Source: Mucilaginibacter gilvus
GTDB taxonomy: Bacteria; Bacteroidota; Bacteroidia; Sphingobacteriales; Sphingobacteriaceae
Reading direction: 5' to 3'
Assembly: GCF_004054195.1 (NCBI RefSeq)
Contig: NZ_SBIW01000004.1
Location: 248,001 to 312,000, forward strand
Length of the DNA stretch: 64,000 bases
The translations under genes and the position numbers were made by a program. Of this stretch, positions 1 through 7,567 are shown piece after piece (position 1 is the first letter of the stretch; the number at the start of each line of letters is the position of its first letter). Under the pieces are notes generated by a model. It was not told the DNA's origin. It worked only from the letters and a program-made list of their open reading frames with translations, and made no database searches.

Positions 1-2180
1 AGTCGGTTAACTTTACCCTTACCAGCGGCGTTTTCAGTGCCGAAGAAGTGGTAATTACCGCCACCCGTGCGGGCCATAATTCGCCAACGGCATTTACCAA
101 TTTAAGCAAAAAAGACCTGGAGAAAACCAACTTTGGCCAGGATTTGCCTTATATGCTTAACCAAACCCCATCGGTAGTGATTACTTCAGATGCAGGCGCG
201 GGTATAGGCTATACAGGCATCCGAATCCGCGGCAGCGACGCAAGCAGGGTAAACGTTACCATCAACGGTATCCCTTACAACGATTCGGAAAGCCAGGGCT
301 CCTATTTTGTGGACCTGCCGGATATCACCTCATCCATCAACAACATCCAGGTGCAGCGTGGCGTAGGTACATCAACCAATGGCGCAGGCGCGTTCGGCGG
401 TAGTATCAACATCCAAACCACTACGCGCCGGGATACGGGTTATGCCGATATCAACAACTCGGTAGGTTCTTACGGCTCGGTAAAAAACACCATTAACCTG
501 GGGACGGGTTTATTGGGTGGTAAATTCAGTGTAGACGGTCGTTTATCGCGAATCAAATCTGACGGATATATCGATAGGGCATCTTCACAGCTGAAATCGT
601 TTTTTGTGAGCGGCGCATATTACGGGGCTACCAGCACCCTGCGGGCCAATATCTTCTCGGGTTACGAACGGACATACCAGGCATGGAACGGCATCCCCGA
701 TTATATCATCAGCGATGAGAGTATCCCCAACCGACGCCGCTATAACGAGCTGGGCCTGATGCCCGATGGTACTTATTATAAAGACCAGGTGGATGATTAT
801 CTACAAAACCACTACCAGTTACTATACGATCAAAAATTATCTGATAAGGTTTCCTTTAGCGGTGCGTTGCATTATACAAAAGGCAAGGGATATTACGAGG
901 AATTTAAAACCGATGCCAAGGTAGCTGATTATGGCTTAACGCCTGTAGTTATTGGAGGCACAACCATTTCCAAAACAGACCTTGCCCGCCGCCGCTGGCT
1001 GGATAACGATTTTTATGGCGTTACCTACGCTTTAAAATACCTGCCGCAGGATAATCTCAACTTCACTTTGGGTGGTGCTTACAACCGCTATACCGGCGCA
1101 CATTTTGGCAACATCATTTACACCAAACAAAGCGCGGGCATTCCGCCAAATTATGAGTACTACCGCGACGACGCCGAAAAGAATGATTTTAACATCTTCG
1201 GCCGTGGCGAATGGAAAACAGGCAACACCATCATATTTGCCGATATGCAGTACCGCCGCATTTATTATTCATTCTTAGGTTTCGACAGGAATTTGAACAA
1301 TGTGCAGCAAAATACTACGCTCAATTTCTTCAATCCTAAGGTGGGCGTTACCTATGAGTTCGATGCACAGAACAATATCTACGCTTCCTTCGCAGTGGGT
1401 AACCACGAGCCTAACCGCGACGATTATACCAACAGCACCCCCGCCAGCAGGCCCAAAGCAGAAAACCTGAAAGATTTTGAAGCAGGTTACCGCACCAGCA
1501 CCGGCGCGTTTAAAGGCGGCATCAACCTGTTTTATATGCTGTATAAAAATCAGCTGATACTAACCGGCTCGTTAAATGATGTTGGCGCGCAAATCCGTAA
1601 TAACGTAAAAGATAGCTATCGCGCGGGTATTGAGCTGGACGGCCGCGTAAAAATTACCAAAGCGCTCAGCTGGGCTGCAACGGCAACCATCAGCACCAAT
1701 AAGATAAAAAATTACGGCCAGTTTTTAAATAACTACGATGACGACACCCAGGCATTTATCCTGCTAAAGAAAACCGACATCGCTTATTCGCCGTCATTTA
1801 TCGCTTCCAGCGAGATCAGCTTGTCGCCTTTTAAGGGCGGCGAAATTGCGTTCGTCAGCAAGTACATAAGCAGGCAATTCCTGGATAATACATCTAACAC
1901 CAATCCAGCAGGCTTCGCTTCATCCGGCGTTAATGTTTTTGTAACCGACAGGCTGCTGAAGAGTTATTTTGTGAGCGATGTAAGGCTGCGGTATAACTTC
2001 AGTATAAGATCGGTTAAAAACATTGGGCTGGGCTTGCTGGTGAACAATATCTTCAGCAAAAAATACGAGGCCAACGGCGCGACATATCCAGATATTGAAG
2101 GTGGGCAAGTGATGAACTATAACTACTATTTCCCGCAGGCCACGCGCAACTTCCTGGCATCGGTTAGCTTAAGTTTTTAG
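1..2180 (+). CDS. TonB-dependent outer membrane receptor, 5' end outside window
   Basis: Outer-membrane gated channel that takes up a scarce ligand using TonB energy. The reading frame is open from base 3, so the signal peptide and any N-terminal carboxypeptidase-like domain lie upstream of the window; the GTG at 48 is internal. Visible are a TonB-box/plug entry (EEVVITATRAG), a plug with IRIRGSDAS and INGIPYND motifs, then a long barrel ending in an aromatic residue (VSLSF). A PnuC-family inner-membrane transporter starts 4 bases after the stop, so the pair very probably moves the same vitamin: thiamine or a nicotinamide riboside-like compound. Receptor-PnuT pairs for thiamine are known in Bacteroidota, but the ligand cannot be read from this sequence. 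Confidence 0.93.
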   Translation, partial: SVNFTLTSGVFSAEEVVITATRAGHNSPTAFTNLSKKDLEKTNFGQDLPYMLNQTPSVVITSDAGAGIGYTGIRIRGSDASRVNVTINGIPYNDSESQGSYFVDLPDITSSINNIQVQRGVGTSTNGAGAFGGSINIQTTTRRDTGYADINNSVGSYGSVKNTINLGTGLLGGKFSVDGRLSRIKSDGYIDRASSQLKSFFVSGAYYGATSTLRANIFSGYERTYQAWNGIPDYIISDESIPNRRRYNELGLMPDGTYYKDQVDDYLQNHYQLLYDQKLSDKVSFSGALHYTKGKGYYEEFKTDAKVADYGLTPVVIGGTTISKTDLARRRWLDNDFYGVTYALKYLPQDNLNFTLGGAYNRYTGAHFGNIIYTKQSAGIPPNYEYYRDDAEKNDFNIFGRGEWKTGNTIIFADMQYRRIYYSFLGFDRNLNNVQQNTTLNFFNPKVGVTYEFDAQNNIYASFAVGNHEPNRDDYTNSTPASRPKAENLKDFEAGYRTSTGAFKGGINLFYMLYKNQLILTGSLNDVGAQIRNNVKDSYRAGIELDGRVKITKALSWAATATISTNKIKNYGQFLNNYDDDTQAFILLKKTDIAYSPSFIASSEISLSPFKGGEIAFVSKYISRQFLDNTSNTNPAGFASSGVNVFVTDRLLKSYFVSDVRLRYNFSIRSVKNIGLGLLVNNIFSKKYEANGATYPDIEGGQVMNYNYYFPQATRNFLASVSLSF

Positions 2181-2184
2181 GCGG

Positions 2185-2805
2185 ATGCAAAGCTGGATAG
2201 CCCTTTTTATAGAACAACTAAAGGCTACAACCTGGCTGGAATGGCTCGCCGTAATATTAGGCGTTGCCGAAGTACTGCTGGCGCGTGCCAATAAAGTGTG
2301 GCTATACCCAACCGGTATAGCCGCCACTTTAATTTCGCTTTACCTGCTGCTGCAGGTGGCCTTATATGCCGAGTTATTGCTGAACGGTTACTACGTAGTG
2401 ATGAGCGTTTACGGCTGGCATCACTGGATAAAAAAGCGCGGGCAGCCCGCCGTACAGGTGGCTTACGCCAACAAGCGCGAGTGGATAATTACCCTGCTCA
2501 TAGTCTTTGCCGGCTGGGGCCTGTTGTATTTGATGCTGGTGAACTTCACACAATCTACCGTGCCCGTTTGGGATGCCTGGGTATCTTCTACCGCCTGGGC
2601 GGGGATGTGGCTGCTGGCCCGGCGTAAAATAGAGAACTGGGTGCTGCTAAACATCAGTAACCTGTTTGCCATCCCCTTACTTTATCATAAAAACCTGGTG
2701 ATGTTTGCCGTGCTTACGCTGATATTGTTTGTGGTGGCCATTTTTGGTTATTACGATTGGCGCAAGATCATTATTAAAGAACATTTAATCAGTGTTGCAA
2801 GCTGA
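2185..2805 (+). CDS. PnuC/PnuT-family vitamin transporter
   Basis: Integral inner-membrane protein of 206 residues, the usual length for the PnuC family, which facilitates uptake of nicotinamide riboside (PnuC) or thiamine (PnuT); the substrate is trapped by phosphorylation in the cytoplasm. The sequence has about seven hydrophobic segments, the family motif around VWLYPTGIAAT (residues 37-47) and the YGWHHW tryptophan motif near residue 76. It follows the receptor stop by 4 bases and its own stop is one base before the next ATG, so the three genes are cotranscribed. PnuC and PnuT cannot be told apart by eye. The nearby ThiE-like gene favours thiamine, which is inference. Confidence 0.88.
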   Translation: MQSWIALFIEQLKATTWLEWLAVILGVAEVLLARANKVWLYPTGIAATLISLYLLLQVALYAELLLNGYYVVMSVYGWHHWIKKRGQPAVQVAYANKREWIITLLIVFAGWGLLYLMLVNFTQSTVPVWDAWVSSTAWAGMWLLARRKIENWVLLNISNLFAIPLLYHKNLVMFAVLTLILFVVAIFGYYDWRKIIIKEHLISVAS

Positions 2806-2806
2806 T

Positions 2807-3901
2807 ATGGCTTATACAGATCACCCTTCCGCCCGCCTGTTGCCGGGTTGGGTAGAAACTATTCGCGGCCACGCCGCGGAGGCAGAGAAACTGGGCAAGC
2901 TGCATCCCGAACAATTAAAATTGATCTATCAGCAGCAATGGTTCAATCTGCTTGCGCCTGCTGTTTATGGCGGATTGCAAACGCCATTGCCGCAACTCAT
3001 CGCGACAGAAGAAGCCCTTAGCTGGGCCGATGGCAGCCTGGGCTGGGTAGTAACTTTGTGCTGCGGCGCAGGCTGGTTCGGCGGTTTTTTACAACCCGGC
3101 GTTGCCAAACAGGTTTATGCCGATACCGAAGCGTGCATTGCCGGAAGTGGCGCCGCTACTGGTACCGCTGCCATTACAGGCGATGGCTATATTGTCAATG
3201 GAAGTTGGAAGTATGCCAGCGGCGTGCATCACGCTACCTATATCACCGTAAACTGCCTGATTACCAATGGCGAGGAACCGGAATTGGATGATGATGGCGC
3301 ACAGTTGATACTACCCTTTATACTCAACCGGGCCGATGTAACCCTCCTGCCAGGCTGGAAATATATGGGCATGGTAGCCACAGGCAGCGATGCCTATGAG
3401 GTGAATAACCTTTATGTGGATAAAAGCAGGTGTTTTAAAATTGAAGCCGCCGCGGCGGCGATTCCCTCGCTGTTATACACCTACCCGTTTTTGCAGCTGG
3501 CAGAGGCCACGCTCGCGGCCAACCTATCGGGCATGGCGGTTCATTTTATAGACCTTTGCGTGCCGGCGTTCGCGTATAAGGCTACCAACATCCGCCGGGT
3601 AAATGAGGCCAATGTGGCGCTTATGGAGAGCGAGCTTACTACCGCCACTACACAGCTTAACCAAACGCGGCAGGATTTTTTTGCCGCTGTGGATGCATCC
3701 TGGCAGCAGCCTACAGATATCGGTTTATTAAAAGAGGTAAGCCACACCAGCCGGATATTGGCAAGAACAGCGCGCGAATGTGTAGACAAGCTTTATCCCT
3801 ACTGCGGCTTGCTTGCTGCATTGCCCGTTACGGAAATTAACCGCGTATGGCGCGATCTGCATACTGCCTGCCAACATGCGCTGCTTACTTTTGCAGAATA
3901 A
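2807..3901 (+). CDS. acyl-CoA dehydrogenase family protein
   Basis: FAD-dependent acyl-CoA dehydrogenase-like protein of 364 residues. The N-terminal helical region (PEQLKLIYQQQWFNLLAPAVYGG) and the middle beta domain (ITGDGYIVNGSWKYASGV, near residues 118-135) are typical of the family, followed by a helical C-terminal domain. I chose the ATG at 2807, one base after the pnuC stop, over a GTG at 2792 that would overlap pnuC by 14 bases. The family includes flavin monooxygenase-like relatives, and no obvious catalytic glutamate can be assigned by eye. Its place in a receptor-transporter operon is unexpected; it may act on the imported compound or simply be carried along. Confidence 0.8.
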   Translation: MAYTDHPSARLLPGWVETIRGHAAEAEKLGKLHPEQLKLIYQQQWFNLLAPAVYGGLQTPLPQLIATEEALSWADGSLGWVVTLCCGAGWFGGFLQPGVAKQVYADTEACIAGSGAATGTAAITGDGYIVNGSWKYASGVHHATYITVNCLITNGEEPELDDDGAQLILPFILNRADVTLLPGWKYMGMVATGSDAYEVNNLYVDKSRCFKIEAAAAAIPSLLYTYPFLQLAEATLAANLSGMAVHFIDLCVPAFAYKATNIRRVNEANVALMESELTTATTQLNQTRQDFFAAVDASWQQPTDIGLLKEVSHTSRILARTARECVDKLYPYCGLLAALPVTEINRVWRDLHTACQHALLTFAE

Positions 3902-3991
3902 TGCTTCGCTGCTTAACCATTACGTAACGCAAATATCACACTGATAATTCATATCATTGTTCATATTTGCGTTATTTAATTCTGCTATTGT

Positions 3992-5656
3992 ATGAAATTC
4001 AGATCCCTGTTCTTCGCGGTACTTCTTATCGCAACCGGCGTATCGGCCCAAAATAAAAAAGTAACAGCAGCCTCATCAGCCCTACCCCGCCCAAAGTTGG
4101 TGGTAGGCATCGTAGTTGACCAAATGCGCTGGGATTACCTCTACCGTTATTACGACCGTTACCAGGCCGGCGGCTTCAAAAGAATGCTGAGTGAGGGCTT
4201 TACCTGCGAAAATACCTTGATCCCCTATATCCCAACGGTAACCGCCATAGGCCATTCCACTGTGTACACCGGTTCGGTGCCGGCTATCCACGGCATGGCA
4301 GGCAACGATTTTATTATACAGGCAACCGGTAAATCCATGTATTGCACAGCCGATTCTACCGTAAATACCGTAGGCAGTACTTCTGCTGCAGGCAAAATGT
4401 CGCCACGTAACTTGCTGGCCACAACTATTACCGATGAATTGAAACTGGCCACAAACTTCCGCTCGAAAGTGATCGGTATCGCTTTGAAAGACCGCGGCGG
4501 AATCCTCCCGGCAGGGCATGTGGCTAACGCCGCGTATTGGTTTGATGATGCCACCGGCAGCTGGATCAGCAGCACCTTCTATATGAACGATCTGCCTGCC
4601 TGGGTAAAAACCTTCAACAGCCAAAAAAACGCCGAAAAATATCTGAATCAGGATTGGAACACGCTGTACCCTATTAATACTTACGTGCAAAGCGCGCCGG
4701 ATAACAGTCCCAAATACGAGGGTAAGTTCGGCGGAACCGATGCGCCTACCTTCCCTATTAAAACTTCGATATTGTATAAAGGCAACGCGGGGATGATCCG
4801 TAGCACGCCTTATGGAAACACCTTAACACTTGATCTAGCCAAAGCCGCCGTTGATAACGAGCAGCTGGGCAAAAACGTAGTGACCGATTTTTTAGCGGTG
4901 AGCCTGTCGTCAACAGATTATGTGGGCCACCAGTTTGGGCCGAACTCGGTAGAGGTAGAAGATACCTACCTGCGTTTGGATAATGACCTGAGCGCGTTTT
5001 TTATTTACCTTGACGCTAAAGTTGGTAAAGGTAACTACAGCGTATTTTTAACTGCCGACCATGGCGCGGCCCACAACCCGCAGTTTTTAATAGACCATAA
5101 TATCCCCGCAGGGTATTGGGACGAAAGTGCCGCGCGTACGCAGCTGAATAAATTATTAGAAGATAAATACAAGCAAAAAAACCTGGTTTTGGGGCTGAAC
5201 AACTACCAGGTAAACTTTAACAACGTTCTTATCAACAAAGAATCCATTAGTGAAGAAGCGTTAAAGGCTGATTGTATAGTCGCTTTGCAAAAACAGTCTG
5301 GAGTTGCTTACGCGGTTGATTTGCAAAGGGCGCAAACGGCCAATATCCCCGAAGACCTGCGCACACGGATCATTAACGGCTACAATGTAGAACGCAGCGG
5401 CGTTATCCAGATCATCCTGAAACCGGGTTGGTACGGTGGGCATGGGGGCACCGGTACTACCCACGGCACCTGGAACCCTTACGACGCGCATATCCCGCTG
5501 GTATTTATGGGCTGGGGTATTAAACACGGCAGCCTGGTACGCGAAACGTACATGACTGATATTGCCGCTACACTTGCTGCCTTATTACATATACAAGCCC
5601 CAAGCGGCAACATAGGCGCACCAATTGGCGAGGTGCTTAAATGGTTTAAAGATTAG
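3992..5656 (+). CDS. PafA-like secreted alkaline phosphatase
   Basis: Phosphate-monoester hydrolase of the alkaline phosphatase superfamily, 554 residues, exported by the signal peptide that ends near ALA-like SAQ at residue 20. Visible active-site features match the PafA type: metal-binding D43 in VVDQMRWD, nucleophile T84 in TVTAIGHS, N105 in MAGNDF, and the K166/R168 pair in ALKDRGG that marks monoesterases. Metal ligands follow around STDYVGHQFG and LTADHGAAHN, and a late GGHGG. PafA enzymes release phosphate from many phosphomonoesters in the periplasm. Beside a vitamin receptor and transporter it could dephosphorylate a phosphorylated vitamin before uptake, but a general phosphate-scavenging role is equally possible. 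Confidence 0.92.
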   Translation: MKFRSLFFAVLLIATGVSAQNKKVTAASSALPRPKLVVGIVVDQMRWDYLYRYYDRYQAGGFKRMLSEGFTCENTLIPYIPTVTAIGHSTVYTGSVPAIHGMAGNDFIIQATGKSMYCTADSTVNTVGSTSAAGKMSPRNLLATTITDELKLATNFRSKVIGIALKDRGGILPAGHVANAAYWFDDATGSWISSTFYMNDLPAWVKTFNSQKNAEKYLNQDWNTLYPINTYVQSAPDNSPKYEGKFGGTDAPTFPIKTSILYKGNAGMIRSTPYGNTLTLDLAKAAVDNEQLGKNVVTDFLAVSLSSTDYVGHQFGPNSVEVEDTYLRLDNDLSAFFIYLDAKVGKGNYSVFLTADHGAAHNPQFLIDHNIPAGYWDESAARTQLNKLLEDKYKQKNLVLGLNNYQVNFNNVLINKESISEEALKADCIVALQKQSGVAYAVDLQRAQTANIPEDLRTRIINGYNVERSGVIQIILKPGWYGGHGGTGTTHGTWNPYDAHIPLVFMGWGIKHGSLVRETYMTDIAATLAALLHIQAPSGNIGAPIGEVLKWFKD

Positions 5657-5677
5657 AGTATCAGAATTAAGGAATTC

Positions 5678-5725
5678 CGGAAGATGAAAGTTTGCACGCG
5701 TTGATCTTTCGGACTTCCGTTTTTT
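5678..5725 (+). terminator. intrinsic terminator after phosphatase gene
   Basis: CGGAAG (5678-5683) pairs with CTTCCG (5714-5719), and inside it GAAAG (5686-5690) pairs with CTTTC (5706-5710), with a small internal loop between. Six T follow directly. It lies between the phosphatase stop and the ThiE-like start, so the latter may need its own promoter or read-through. Confidence 0.65.
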
Positions 5726-5737
5726 AGGCCATATAAA

Positions 5738-6361
5738 ATGAGAAAATACATCTCCAAATTCCATTATCTTACGCAGGATCTGCCGCAACGGAGTCATATA
5801 GAACAGGCGCAAATTGCCTGCGAAGCGGGTGCCAATTGGGTGCAATACCGCTGCATGACCAAAACCGACGAGGAAATGATAGCCGAGATTCACCAGATAG
5901 CTTCTATCTGTGATGACTGGGGCGCTACGCTCATCCTCGCCAACCACTATCACCTGCTTGATAAAGTGGATGCACAAGGCGTACACATAGAGGACCTTAG
6001 TGCCGATTTTGCCGCTATCCGCGAAGTAATAACTGATGAGAAAACGTTAGGTGCATCGGCCACGAATATAGAAGCGTTGCTGCGCGTACAAAATTCAAGA
6101 GTGGTAGATTATTGTGGTTATGGCCCCTTTGCACACACGGATACCAAGCCTAACAATAAACCGCTGCTGGGTTATAGAGGCTATCGCGAGTTAGAAAAAC
6201 AACCGATAGCTATACCTGTAATAGCCGTTGGCGGCGTACAACTAAAAGATGTAGAACCCCTGTTAGCAACCGGTATTTACGGCATCGCGGCTTCGGCTGC
6301 TGTTAATTTATCGTTGGATCCGGGCGGTATGGTGAAAGAGTTTTACAGGAAGATATATTAA
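5738..6361 (+). CDS. thiE: thiamine phosphate synthase (ThiE/TenI family)
   Basis: TIM-barrel protein of 207 residues. ThiE joins the pyrimidine (HMP-PP) and thiazole phosphate to form thiamine phosphate. Family landmarks are in order: VQYR near residue 36 (the QxR strand), GVHIEDLSADF, LGASATN, the DYCGYGPFAHTDTKP signature (family D-Y-x-G-x-GP-x-x-x-T-x-TK) and VIAVGGV near the C terminus. The VHIED stretch replaces the commoner VHLGQxD, so a TenI-like role cannot be excluded. Only 13 bases separate its ATG from a predicted terminator. Other thi genes are not in the window, so this may be a stand-alone salvage copy. Confidence 0.8.
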   Translation: MRKYISKFHYLTQDLPQRSHIEQAQIACEAGANWVQYRCMTKTDEEMIAEIHQIASICDDWGATLILANHYHLLDKVDAQGVHIEDLSADFAAIREVITDEKTLGASATNIEALLRVQNSRVVDYCGYGPFAHTDTKPNNKPLLGYRGYRELEKQPIAIPVIAVGGVQLKDVEPLLATGIYGIAASAAVNLSLDPGGMVKEFYRKIY

Positions 6362-6404
6362 ATTACCGGTTTGTAATCCAGAGCGATAGCGAAGGGTGAC
6401 AAAG

Positions 6405-6890
6405 TTAAAACATGGGATGTGCATTGGCCGATTTTTCGGGTACATCCTGTATCACATCCCAGTGCTCGGCTATCTTGCCGTTCTCTATCCTGAAGATATC
6501 AATAACAGAACTTACCTTATCGCCCATTTTGCTTTTGAGGTGTATATACACAAAATTGCCGTCTGCGGCCAGGTGCTGTATATCTATTTTGGTTTTCGGC
6601 GCACCTTTAAACCACAGGGTTGCACCCTGCCTTAAAGCCTCCCTGCCATCGGGCAGCGCAGGGTTATGCTGAATATAATTTTCCGCCAAATACTTATCCA
6701 GCGCGCCAATATTTTTATCGCCAAAAAACTCCTGGTAAAACTCTGCCACCATCTTTTTATTAAGGGATAATTGCGTTGCCGCTTTGCTTAACGAATCGGC
6801 AGTAGCCTTTTCTGTTTCAGCACCTTTATTATTGCAGGATATGATGACAACTGAAGCTAATATAAACAGGGCAGGGATGAGTTTTTTCAT
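6405..6890 (-). CDS. SnoaL/NTF2-like lipoprotein
   Basis: Predicted lipoprotein of 161 residues: basic start, hydrophobic stretch and lipobox VIISC with the cysteine at residue 19. The rest (from about residue 43) is a SnoaL-like NTF2 fold, with LAENYIQHNPALPDGREAL and a final strand HWDVIQDVPE, as in the family of polyketide-cyclase-like proteins. The function is unknown; this family is often annotated only as nuclear transport factor 2-like. It is convergent with the ThiE-like gene (43 bases apart) and is transcribed in the same direction as the GNAT gene behind it, 89 bases away. Confidence 0.85.
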   Translation of the reverse strand: MKKLIPALFILASVVIISCNNKGAETEKATADSLSKAATQLSLNKKMVAEFYQEFFGDKNIGALDKYLAENYIQHNPALPDGREALRQGATLWFKGAPKTKIDIQHLAADGNFVYIHLKSKMGDKVSSVIDIFRIENGKIAEHWDVIQDVPEKSANAHPMF

Positions 6891-6979
6891 GGTTAAATAT
6901 ACTAAACAAATAACGAAAATTGATTCTTTGGTGATTGCACAGCAGAGAAGGAGGGTGGGCCGAATCTACTTCCCCAATG

Positions 6980-7495
6980 CTACTTCCTGTACGCCACATA
7001 AATGTGTTCATCCAGTACCTCGCCCCGTTTAAAAACCACGTTTTTTAATATCCCCTGTTTAACATAGCCCGCTTTTTCCAGCACGCGCATGGATGCCGGG
7101 TTGCTGCCAAAAACACCTGCCTGTAAGCAAATGATATCAAAAGTAGCAAAGGCGTATTGGGTAATCAGTTGCGCGGCTTCACTCATAATTCCACGCCCCC
7201 AGTATTCCTCGCCAAGCCAATAGCCGAAAAGCGGTGCCTTGGTAAACACATCATCCCGTAATGTGATGCCAATAGTGCCGGCGAACGTGCCATCTACATC
7301 TATTACAAAAGTTGTCGGCGGGTTTTGGTTGATATTGAGGCCAATGAAAAATTCGGCATCTGCCAAACTGTAGGGAGATGGAAAGCGGTCGTACAGGTTA
7401 GCGCCAATTTTGGGGTTATCTGCAAGGCGCTGTAACTCGGTAGCATCGCTTTCGCGCCAGTTTCGTAAAGTAAATCCTGTTCCTTTTATTTCCAT
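6980..7495 (-). CDS. GNAT family N-acetyltransferase (RimJ/RimL type)
   Basis: Cytoplasmic acetyl-CoA-dependent N-acetyltransferase of 171 residues. It has the RimJ/RimL layout: FTLRNWRESDA at the N terminus, strand GTIGITL, GYWLGEEYWGRGIMSEAA (acetyl-CoA pyrophosphate loop, W-G-R-G-x-x-S-E-A) and the FGSNPASMRVLEKAGYVKQG signature near the end. Substrate is unknown; relatives acetylate ribosomal protein N termini or small amines. The ATG at 7495 is preferred to an in-frame TTG at 7504. It is divergent from the S9 peptidase gene. Confidence 0.88.
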   Translation of the reverse strand: MEIKGTGFTLRNWRESDATELQRLADNPKIGANLYDRFPSPYSLADAEFFIGLNINQNPPTTFVIDVDGTFAGTIGITLRDDVFTKAPLFGYWLGEEYWGRGIMSEAAQLITQYAFATFDIICLQAGVFGSNPASMRVLEKAGYVKQGILKNVVFKRGEVLDEHIYVAYRK

Positions 7496-7567
7496 TTGTA
7501 ACAATCCAACCGTTAAAAATAGTAATATTACTTAAACTGCTAAATTGCGGCGGCTAAGCTATATTCC

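Noticed and set aside
1..47. TPP riboswitch before the TonB receptor
   Set aside because: The receptor's 5' end is outside the window, so its leader cannot be read.
4082..4690. 202-codon minus-strand frame inside the phosphatase gene
   Set aside because: Overlaps the conserved PafA active-site region and has no features of its own.
5585..5986. Minus-strand frame bridging the phosphatase and ThiE-like genes
   Set aside because: Spans a predicted terminator and two well-supported plus-strand genes.
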